Origin: CAZIVP01 sp964542915
Lineage (GTDB): Bacteria; Calditrichota; Calditrichia; Calditrichales; Calditrichaceae
Direction: 5' to 3'
Assembly (NCBI GenBank): GCA_964542915.1
Contig: CAZIVP010000012.1
Location: 50,367 to 114,366, forward strand
Length of the DNA stretch: 64,000 bases
Position numbers and translations under genes: made by a program. This document shows, piece by piece, positions 52,895 through 60,711 of this stretch; positions within the stretch are counted from its first letter, which is position 1; the number at the start of each line of letters is the position of its first letter. The notes under the pieces are model-generated. The model saw only the letters and a program-made list of their open reading frames with translations, made no database searches and was not told the DNA's origin.

Positions 52895-54064
52895 ATGGTT
52901 TATCCAATTTTAATTATCGCAATCGTCATATTCATTGTGGCGGATCTGATCATCCGCACCGTACTCCGGAAGAGTACGGAGAAGCGGCTTCGCAAACAAC
53001 GCGAAGACGCGCTCGCTACCAATCTGCGGATGGATTTCAGCCATGAAGCCGAAACATTAAAACGTGTGGAAGTCGAAAAGCCCAAGGCCCGCATTCTGGC
53101 CGTGGACGATGAAGAGGTCATATTAGACAGCTTCCGAAAAATCCTTGTACTGGAAGGGTACTCTGTTGATACCGTTGAACGCGGGCCGGAAGCTCTCGGC
53201 TTGATTCAAAAACACCATTACGATTTTCTTTTTGTGGATTTAAAGATGCCGGAAATGAACGGTGTTGATGTATGTAAATCGGCCAAACATCTCCGGCCGG
53301 ATATCGATGTTATTATCATTACCGGTTATGCGTCGGTGGATACGGCCGTGGAAACCATGAAATACGGCGCTATGGATTACGTACAGAAGCCGTTCACCGA
53401 AGAAGAATTGATTGATATGGTCAACAAGTTTGTGATCCGCCGGAACGACCGCATTCAAAAACAGTTATCCTCCAAAGTGCACATCACGCATATGGATGAA
53501 ACCAGCTCTTCCGATATGGTCGAGTTTGCCATTCCCGGCGGGGTTTTTATTGCCGCGGGTCACAGTTACGCCAGCATCGACCCCAGTGGACATGTACGCG
53601 TTGGCATCGATGATTTCGCTAAAAAAATAATCGGACGTGTGGATTCGGTGGAAATACCGAATTTAGGCATGGAAGTGAAGCAGGGGCAGCACCTTTTTAG
53701 TATCGAACAAAACAACACATCCGTGCCATTTAACGCACCGGTCAGCGGTAAAGTAATCGAAGTAAATAAAGCACTGATGGAAGATCTGGAAAGGCTTGAT
53801 ATGACGCCTTACGAGAAAAACTGGATCTGTAAACTGGACGCGAATAATCTCGACAAAGAGTTGGATCAACTCAAGATCGGTCAGGCTGCGGTCGAATTTT
53901 ATAACGAAGACATTAAAAAGCTGCATGACTATATCAAAAAATCGGTAACCTCAACCCGTGATGATTCCAATGTACCCGCCGACGGACACGTTTATCTCGG
54001 TGAGTTGGAGGCATTACAGGATAAAGATATCCACGCAATCATAAATGACTTTTTCAAACGGTAA
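52895..54064 (+). CDS. Membrane-anchored response regulator with GcvH-like domain
   Basis: 389 residues. An N-terminal membrane helix (YPILIIAIVIFIVADLII, 3-20) and a basic coil, a receiver domain (about 66-185) with phospho-Asp115 in FLFVDLKMPE, then a GcvH-like domain (about 205-320: HVRVGIDDFAKKIIG, FNAPVSGKVIEVN) and a helical tail. The lipoyl hairpin (QHLFSIEQNNTSVPFNAP) again lacks lysine. Paralogous to the preceding gene. AGGAG 7 bases before the ATG at 52895; the frame is open 8 codons further up. Confidence 0.87.
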   Translation: MVYPILIIAIVIFIVADLIIRTVLRKSTEKRLRKQREDALATNLRMDFSHEAETLKRVEVEKPKARILAVDDEEVILDSFRKILVLEGYSVDTVERGPEALGLIQKHHYDFLFVDLKMPEMNGVDVCKSAKHLRPDIDVIIITGYASVDTAVETMKYGAMDYVQKPFTEEELIDMVNKFVIRRNDRIQKQLSSKVHITHMDETSSSDMVEFAIPGGVFIAAGHSYASIDPSGHVRVGIDDFAKKIIGRVDSVEIPNLGMEVKQGQHLFSIEQNNTSVPFNAPVSGKVIEVNKALMEDLERLDMTPYEKNWICKLDANNLDKELDQLKIGQAAVEFYNEDIKKLHDYIKKSVTSTRDDSNVPADGHVYLGELEALQDKDIHAIINDFFKR

Positions 54065-54109
54065 ACAACCGCTTGCATTCATTGAACGAGGAGGGAAACG
54101 AAGAGTCAT

Positions 54110-55486
54110 ATGCGTTTTAATTCCATTTTAAAATATTCAATTATGTTAGGTGCCCTGTTGCCCTTAATGGTAATTGCCCAGTCCGATATTCACCAGCAAA
54201 TCTTTTCCGGCAGCATAGAAGACCCGCGTGAAATAACCGTAATGTGTCTTGAGTGTCATGATACGGCCGCTAAAGAGGTAATGGAGTCCATTCACTGGAC
54301 GTGGATAAAAACGGATGTGGACGTTCCGGAACATGAAGGCCCGCACGATCTGGGCAAAAAGAATGTATTCAATAACTTTTGCATCAATGTGCAATCGAAC
54401 TGGCCGCGCTGTACCAGTTGCCATCCGGGCTATGGCTGGAAGGATAAATCTTTTGATTTTAACGATGAAAAAAATGTGGATTGCTTGGTCTGCCACGACC
54501 GGACCGGCAACTATAAAAAGATTCCCACGGGCGCAGGTATGCCCGTCGATACGGTTAATCTTGTAAAAGTTGCCCGTAATGTGGGGCCCTCCACCCGGGC
54601 CAATTGCGGTACCTGTCATTTTTACGGCGGAGGTGGTGAGAACGTAAAACACGGCGATCTGGATCAGGGGCTGGTCAATCCCGAACCCTCCTATGACGTT
54701 CATATGGGGAACGGGATGGTATGCCAGGACTGCCATACAACCGAACAGCATAAAATCAAAGGCGCGTCCATGGCCGTATTCGCAAAATCCGAAGAAAACC
54801 GTATTTTTTGTTCGGATTGCCACGGTACGGAGCCGCATGGTTCGGATATTATCAACGGCCATTTTGAGCGCGTCGCCTGCCAAACCTGCCACATCCCGAC
54901 ATTTGCCAAAGATCGCCCCACCAAGGTCTACTGGGACTGGTCCACGGCCGGCAAAGACAGCGCTGCTCCGGAAGATCAATACGGTATGCCTACCTACCAT
55001 AAGAAAAAGGGCTCCTTCACGTGGGGGAAAAATGTTAAACCCGAATATGCATGGTACAACGGAAGTTCTCAGCGCTATCTTTTGGGCGATACATTTAATC
55101 CCGAAAATGTCTTGGCTCTAAACAGCCCCAAAGGCAGACTCGGCGAAGCCACCAGCAAATTACATCCCTTCAAAGTACATCGCGGAAAACAGATTTATGA
55201 TCGGGAACATAACTACCTCATTGTTCCAAAACTTTTCGGCGGATTCTGGAAACATTTCGACTGGGATAAAGCCGCACGCGAAGGTATGCAGGCGACCAAA
55301 CTGGAATACAGCGGCGAATACGGTTTTACCGAAACCGAAATGTATTGGAAGATCAACCATATGGTGGTACCGGCCGACCAGTCTTTGAAGTGCAACGATT
55401 GTCATTTCGGCAACAAACGTATCGACTGGAAAAAATTGGGCTATAAAGGCGATCAGATGTATCCCAAATACCGCAACGAACCATAA
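54110..55486 (+). CDS. Octaheme cytochrome c, tetrathionate-reductase family
   Basis: 458 residues; signal peptide (about 8-23) and eight CxxCH motifs (CLECH, CTSCH, CLVCH, CGTCH, CQDCH, CSDCH, CQTCH, CNDCH). FCINVQSNWPRCTSCHPGYGW and DCLVCHD are characteristic of the OTR family. OTR-type enzymes can reduce tetrathionate, nitrite or hydroxylamine in vitro, so the physiological acceptor is not settled by sequence. It is the last gene of the sigma-54-driven rightward group, 45 bases after the second response regulator. Confidence 0.9.
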   Translation: MRFNSILKYSIMLGALLPLMVIAQSDIHQQIFSGSIEDPREITVMCLECHDTAAKEVMESIHWTWIKTDVDVPEHEGPHDLGKKNVFNNFCINVQSNWPRCTSCHPGYGWKDKSFDFNDEKNVDCLVCHDRTGNYKKIPTGAGMPVDTVNLVKVARNVGPSTRANCGTCHFYGGGGENVKHGDLDQGLVNPEPSYDVHMGNGMVCQDCHTTEQHKIKGASMAVFAKSEENRIFCSDCHGTEPHGSDIINGHFERVACQTCHIPTFAKDRPTKVYWDWSTAGKDSAAPEDQYGMPTYHKKKGSFTWGKNVKPEYAWYNGSSQRYLLGDTFNPENVLALNSPKGRLGEATSKLHPFKVHRGKQIYDREHNYLIVPKLFGGFWKHFDWDKAAREGMQATKLEYSGEYGFTETEMYWKINHMVVPADQSLKCNDCHFGNKRIDWKKLGYKGDQMYPKYRNEP

Positions 55487-55765
55487 GAAAAGGCCTGTTA
55501 AAAAATTCAAATCATCGTATCGGGCGTCTTTCCCAATACCGGGAATGGTTCCATGGGCTGGTTATTGTTTTTAAAAATACACATCGGTTTTATGCCGGTT
55601 GAATTAAATATAAAAAAGATTCACTGGTTTCATATCAAGTCTTTCATCTTCAAAAACCATATTCATTATTTTATTGTATTCCTTTAACATAATTTCTATT
55701 TTTATAACAGATGATATACGTTTTCTGCGCGTACGGGGCAACCGATTAAAGAGAGGATTTAAATC

Positions 55766-56479
55766 ATGGGAGAAAAAGAAGTAGGATGCGCCCGGCCGAC
55801 GGGAGCAACGGTCGGCGAAATTCCCTTTGAAGAAACAAATCAGGTAAATGATGAGGAGTTCAAAATGACAATAGCAAAAGTGGGAAGTAAAGCGCCCGAT
55901 TTTCAGGCGCCCGCCTACTATCGAGGCGAATTTACGGAAGTTAAACTCGCCGATTTTTTAGGCAAATGGGTTTTATTGTGCTTTTATCCCGGCGACTTTA
56001 CCTTCGTCTGAGCTACCGAAGTGTCAGCGGTCGCTGACAACTACGATACGCTTCAGGACTTAGGCGTCGAAGTTATATCGGTTAGTGTGGACAGTCAGTT
56101 CGTGCACAAGGTTTGGAATGATCAGGAATTATCGAAAATGATTGATAAGGACATCCCCTTCCACATGGCCTCCGACGGCGCCGGTAATGTCGGAAACATT
56201 TACGGCGTTTATGATGAAGCCGCCGGCGTTGAATTGAGAGGTCGTTTTATCATCGACCCGGACGGCGTTATCCAGGCGATGGAAGTAATGACGCCTCCCG
56301 TTGGACGCCAGTTAAGCGAGACCATCCGGCAAATCAAAGCGTTTCAGCATGTACGCGCCACCAAAGGCGCTGAAGTATGTCCGGCTGGCTGGACGCCCGG
56401 CAAGAAAACGCTGAAACCGGGTCCTGCTCTGGTCGGAAATGTCTGGAAGGAATGGACGCCCGCGAAGGATCATTCATAA
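55766..56479 (+). CDS. Selenocysteine peroxiredoxin (PrxU-type, 2-Cys)
   Basis: 237 residues reading TGA 56009-56011 as Sec82: FYPGDFTFV-Sec-ATEVSAVADN, exactly where the peroxidatic Cys of AhpC/Prx1 lies (normally FVCPTE). The resolving Cys205 is in GAEVCPAGW and the C-terminus VWKEW is also conserved. Reduces peroxides. A SECIS-like hairpin follows the TGA. The ATG at 55766 (AGAGAGGA, 8 bases) gives a 33-residue lead (GCARPTGATVGEIPFE); an internal ATG at 55865 has its own AGGAG and would give the classical length, so both starts may be used. 279 bases after the octaheme gene, so probably its own promoter. Confidence 0.92.
56009..56039 (+). promoter_or_regulatory. Sec codon and bacterial SECIS hairpin (peroxiredoxin)
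   Basis: TGA at 56009-56011; 17 bases later the tetraloop GGTC (56029-56032) is closed by a perfect 7-base-pair stem TGTCAGC/GCTGACA (56022-56028 and 56033-56039). GGUC is also the apical core of the E. coli fdhF SECIS, at nearly the same distance. Confidence 0.85.
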
Positions 56480-56513
56480 AATCTTAATCGCCCCCCCGCA
56501 GAAAATTGCATAC

Positions 56514-56555
56514 AAAAAAACCCTCTGCCCTTTGGATATAAGCAGTGGGTTTTTT
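56514..56555. terminator. Bidirectional terminator between the peroxiredoxin and serC
   Basis: A-run plus CCC-T-CTGC (56514-56528) pairs with GCAG-T-GGG plus T-run (56542-56555), with one T/T mismatch and a 13-base loop. A and T runs on the two flanks serve both converging transcripts. Confidence 0.85.
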
Positions 56556-56618
56556 GCATATAAACAGAACGTCCGTTTTTTACACAATCCTGAATATAAA
56601 ATTAACCGTTCAGGTTTT

Positions 56619-57701
56619 TCAACCGTTCTTCCTTTCAAACTCAGCCATAAAGTCCACCAACGCCTTTACAGCTTCGAGGGGAACGGCATTGTAAATGGAA
56701 GCGCGGATGCCGCCCACGGAACGATGGCCTTTTAAACCAATCATGCCGTTTTCCAGCGCCTCCTGCACAAATTTCTTGTCCAGATCTTCGGAAGGCAGAC
56801 GGAAGGTTACATTCATCAAAGAACGGCTATCCGTGTGCGTCGTCCCATTATAAAAATCCGTCTTATCAACGGCTTCATACAACATGGCTGCTTTTTTACG
56901 ATTCACTTCTTCCAGTTTTTCGATGCCGCCCATGTTTTTGATCCATTCCATTACCAGCTTCACCACATATACATTAAAGGTTGGCGGGGTATTGTAAAGC
57001 GAATCTTTGCCGCCGTTAATTTTGTAACTGGATGCCGTTGGGATATCATCGGGACTTTGTTCCATCAAATCTTCGCGGATAATAACAACGGTAACGCCGG
57101 CCGGACCAATGTTTTTTTGGGCGCCGGCATAAACCAAAGCAAACCGGCTCATATCCAATTTACGGCATCCGATATCCGACGACATATCAACCACCAGTGG
57201 AATATCGCCTGTATCGGGAAAGGATTGGTACTGAGTACCGAAGATCGTATTGTTGGAGGTCACGTGCACATAGGCCGCATCCGGTGTAACCTTGATATTT
57301 TTCGGGATGTAAGCAAAAGTTTCATCTTCGGATGTGTCGATTACGTTAATCGTTTTACCGAGTTTTTTAGCCTCGCTGATGGCCTTTTGCGCCCAGCGAC
57401 CGGTGTTGACATAATCGGCCGAACGATTATCCGGCAAGAGGTTGAGAGGCACCGCTGCAAATTGCAGTGTGGCACCGCCCTGGAAAAAGAGTACTTTGTA
57501 GCCTTCGGGAATATGCAGCACCTCTTTCATTAAGCGCGAGGCGTCTTTGATGATACCGTCAAACGTTTTGGATCGGTGGCTCATTTCCAGAACCGAAATA
57601 CCTTCGCCTTTATAACTGAGCAAATCTTCCCGGATTTCCTCCAACACCGGAAGCGGAAGTGCGGCTGGTCCGGGATTAAAATTATAGATGCGCTCTTGCA
57701 T
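56619..57701 (-). CDS. serC: Phosphoserine aminotransferase
   Basis: PLP enzyme of serine synthesis (and pyridoxine synthesis), 360 residues. NFNPGPAALP, FFQGGATLQF, the PLP-lysine in YAGAQKNIGPAG and the end GLKGHRSVGGIRASIYNA are diagnostic. The last gene of a leftward housekeeping group, with a terminator just beyond its stop. Confidence 0.97.
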   Translation of the reverse strand: MQERIYNFNPGPAALPLPVLEEIREDLLSYKGEGISVLEMSHRSKTFDGIIKDASRLMKEVLHIPEGYKVLFFQGGATLQFAAVPLNLLPDNRSADYVNTGRWAQKAISEAKKLGKTINVIDTSEDETFAYIPKNIKVTPDAAYVHVTSNNTIFGTQYQSFPDTGDIPLVVDMSSDIGCRKLDMSRFALVYAGAQKNIGPAGVTVVIIREDLMEQSPDDIPTASSYKINGGKDSLYNTPPTFNVYVVKLVMEWIKNMGGIEKLEEVNRKKAAMLYEAVDKTDFYNGTTHTDSRSLMNVTFRLPSEDLDKKFVQEALENGMIGLKGHRSVGGIRASIYNAVPLEAVKALVDFMAEFERKNG

Positions 57702-57888
57702 ATGCTCTCTCCTTTGGTTTATTCCAAATTCCTATTCCGATTTAAAACACGATCAAAACAAATTTTAATGGTAAAATATACAAAGAATTCCGCCCATTTT
57801 GTACCATAATTTTTAAAATAGAATATTGCCAATTATTGTTCAAATTTACTTTTTGTAAAGGCGTGTTTACTGATAGAATCGAATCGTA

Positions 57889-60477
57889 TTAGTATTGCGG
57901 TAAATAGCGGCTGCCCGAAGGATGTTTGGTAACTTTAATGTCCTGCAGAGCACTGGCTTTCACGTTGATCTGGAAGCTGTAATATCCCACCTGCGGCTGC
58001 CATGAAAACGACATCTCCCAGCAGTGAAGATCGCGGTATATACTAAAATTTTGCGTGGAAATATCTCTTTCCATTAAATCGAATCGGGCGTTCCAGCTTA
58101 TTTTCCAATTTTTGGTTAACTTCAGATTGGCGCGCGCCGAAAGGCCAAAATTTTCTCTGGGTTCGCCGCGGGCGTGTCGATAGGAATAGGTAAAATTAAA
58201 ATTGGTGGACCAGGGTATGTTGATACTTTTAGTCTCCTCCTTGTAATCCCGATCTTCGAACTGCAGGCCGGTATTTTGCAGTATACCTTCTTCCTGCATC
58301 TTCTCAAGAGAATCCTGTCGGGCTTCCTGCTGCTCTTTATCTTTCTCCTTTTTCTTTTGAAAGGTGCGGTTATTAATGGAAAACCCGAATCCTGTAGAAA
58401 GCGAGGTTAAACGCGGCCATGAGGCAAAAGCGTCGATTTCCCGCGATTGGTCCTCGCTTAACTTGTACAGACTGTGCGTTAAACGAAGACTGATGTTTTT
58501 TCCGAAGATACGGGTTCGCAACGAAGTCGATATGGGACGCCACTGCAAACTGTCGGCCAGAAAATTTCGTGAAGTCGAAATATCTACATTCAATAAATCG
58601 AGTTTGCGTTCTTCGCCTTCGTCGTTAATCACCTTGCCCTGAAAGAGATTTCCAATTCGAATCGACATATTTTGTTGGCGCCCGCGCGGCGTCCCGCCGA
58701 ACGGCGAAGCCTGGAAACGATCCACTTCGCGCACCGCACCGGTTGTATCTTCCACATAGATCATGTTTCCGTAAAACCGGCTGGTGAAATCCGGTCGGTA
58801 CGAGAAATTGATGGAGGGGTCTACCTTGTGCCGAATAAATTTCAGAGAACCGATATTCGGTTCGAATAAACCGTAAAGTGTGGTTTTTACGCCTACACCG
58901 GTATTGAACGTTCTGAGGGCGGCAAATTGCGGTTTGGCGCTGGTTTCGATTGTATTGGTCTCCGGATTGAGCCGCGCTGTTGTGACTTCATTAACCCAAT
59001 TTTCTTCATAGGAAACATTGGGATTGATATTGAAATATTTCAATATCTTCTGTGGCGCCGAGAATGATAAATTGTGTTGCACTCCGGATTTTTCTGTGGT
59101 GGTGAAGGTACTGTCCGTCGCCGGTACTTTGGATCCGCGATGAATCAATCGTGAATTATAGGAGAAGTAGATATTCTGATACCAGTTACGTTTACTGCCG
59201 AGATTTTCCCCGCTGAAAAACTCATAAAGATTGCTCTGAGAGCGGTTAAATGAAAGGGTTGGAAGCGTATATTCAACGCGTCCATTTTGAAGATTTTCAT
59301 TGTGGGTAACATTCACCGTCATACTGTTTTTGGTGCCTTTCCATCGTTTGCGGAGCGAAAGGCTGGAATTGACATTCTGATTCAGGCGGTCTTCGATATT
59401 CGGCGAAAGCTGTCGTGCAAACTGCCGGTCGCTGGAAAAACTACCGGAACCCGAAACGGACATGGTGGGATCGATGGTCTGATTATGGTTAAAACGGACC
59501 CGCCAGCGTTCCGCCCGGCGACCGGAATACGGATCTCTCGGTAAATATTCGGCTGAGATCGATCCTTTTAACTTGTATCGCACGGTATAACGCATATCGG
59601 TACGAAAGGTGAATCCCAGCCGGTCGTAATAATCCATTAAGAACGTAGCATCGAAATAATCGTTGGGCGCCCAATAATAACCCATGCCCCGCAGAAACCG
59701 TCCGCCGTATTGATTTTCACCGTAATTGGGCACGACAATGCCTGAATGCCGCCCGCGTTTATTTGGAAAAACCCCGAACGGCAACCAGAAAAGCGGTACA
59801 TCGGCGATATAAAAATAGATGGGTTCGGCGACCACTTTGTCTTTAATCCGCACCCGCATCCGGTCACTTTTAAAATAGTAATGAGGATCGTCAATAAATT
59901 CGCAGGAAGTAAAATAACCGGTTTCCACCAGCATGGTCTCTTCGCCGATGCGATTGATCTTTTCACCTTTGTAGTAGCCGGGCTCCATTTTGGTGTTGCC
60001 TTCCCGAATCTTACCACGGCGTGTTTTGAAGTTATATTCGATGAAATCGCCGTGCAGCGGTTCTTCCCCTTTTTCTTCGAACACCGGTGTGCCGGCATAA
60101 TACAGATTGCTGTCGGCGTCGACCGAATCCACCACACCTCGGGCGTACAAGGTGTTGTATTGACGATTAATTTTAATGTGGGCGGCGGTAAGCGTCATGT
60201 TCTGATACGTCATTTTCGCATTACCTTTCAATACAATATGATCGCCGCCCTCCATCAATCGGATATCATCGGCCTGATATTTAATCGGGCCTTGCAACGG
60301 TTCGGATTGATCTTTAGCCGAAGCCGTATCTGCCGCCAACCCGAGTGTATCGCTTCGGAGCGTATCCGCGGGTACGGAGAGGGTATCCTCTAAACCGGTC
60401 TGCGCCTCTGTAGGGGAAAGTTTTATGAAGAAAACCAAAAGAAATGTGAAAATGACATGGTTCGAGTATCGGCGCAT
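57889..60477 (-). CDS. lptD: LPS-assembly protein LptD
   Basis: 862 residues: signal peptide (about 8-25), an OstA/LptA-like beta-jellyroll (about 65-190, IKYQADDIRLMEGGDHIVLKG) and a long C-terminal barrel (DVPLFWLPFGVFPN, RHSGIVVPNYGENQ). It inserts lipopolysaccharide into the outer leaflet, so the host should make LPS. The N-terminal Thr/Ser/Asp-rich linker (about 27-60) is unusual in length. No lptE or surA next to it; 234 bases separate it from rnr. Confidence 0.92.
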   Translation of the reverse strand: MRRYSNHVIFTFLLVFFIKLSPTEAQTGLEDTLSVPADTLRSDTLGLAADTASAKDQSEPLQGPIKYQADDIRLMEGGDHIVLKGNAKMTYQNMTLTAAHIKINRQYNTLYARGVVDSVDADSNLYYAGTPVFEEKGEEPLHGDFIEYNFKTRRGKIREGNTKMEPGYYKGEKINRIGEETMLVETGYFTSCEFIDDPHYYFKSDRMRVRIKDKVVAEPIYFYIADVPLFWLPFGVFPNKRGRHSGIVVPNYGENQYGGRFLRGMGYYWAPNDYFDATFLMDYYDRLGFTFRTDMRYTVRYKLKGSISAEYLPRDPYSGRRAERWRVRFNHNQTIDPTMSVSGSGSFSSDRQFARQLSPNIEDRLNQNVNSSLSLRKRWKGTKNSMTVNVTHNENLQNGRVEYTLPTLSFNRSQSNLYEFFSGENLGSKRNWYQNIYFSYNSRLIHRGSKVPATDSTFTTTEKSGVQHNLSFSAPQKILKYFNINPNVSYEENWVNEVTTARLNPETNTIETSAKPQFAALRTFNTGVGVKTTLYGLFEPNIGSLKFIRHKVDPSINFSYRPDFTSRFYGNMIYVEDTTGAVREVDRFQASPFGGTPRGRQQNMSIRIGNLFQGKVINDEGEERKLDLLNVDISTSRNFLADSLQWRPISTSLRTRIFGKNISLRLTHSLYKLSEDQSREIDAFASWPRLTSLSTGFGFSINNRTFQKKKEKDKEQQEARQDSLEKMQEEGILQNTGLQFEDRDYKEETKSINIPWSTNFNFTYSYRHARGEPRENFGLSARANLKLTKNWKISWNARFDLMERDISTQNFSIYRDLHCWEMSFSWQPQVGYYSFQINVKASALQDIKVTKHPSGSRYLPQY

Positions 60478-60711
60478 TGCTCTAATCTATTGTTCAAAAC
60501 CATTTATGGATCTGATTACATCAAAATATAGACTTTTGGATGTATTTCCACAGTAAAAATCATACTTTCTCACCGTACAACCATTTTTCGCTTCGATATT
60601 TACCCCGAACGTGTAAGCGCGCCACAAACCTGCCTCTGGCCTATCGTCCGAACTGTATCGAAATGGTAATCCCATCGTGCTCAAACGTATCTATCTTTAA
60701 CGGATGATTGT

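Noticed and set aside
54164..55000. Leftward 278-codon frame opposite the octaheme gene
   Set aside because: Antisense shadow of a heme-rich gene with no recognisable domain.
55530..55560. TTCCC...GGGAA hairpin after the octaheme gene as terminator
   Set aside because: Only five base pairs with a six-base loop and no T tract; too weak to call.
56009..56011. Peroxiredoxin pseudogene with a nonsense mutation
   Set aside because: The TGA replaces exactly the peroxidatic Cys codon and is followed by a perfect SECIS-type hairpin; the rest of the gene is intact.
56835..57533. Rightward 232-codon frame opposite serC
   Set aside because: Antisense of a well-supported serC; composition is Phe/Ile/His-rich and no family is recognisable.
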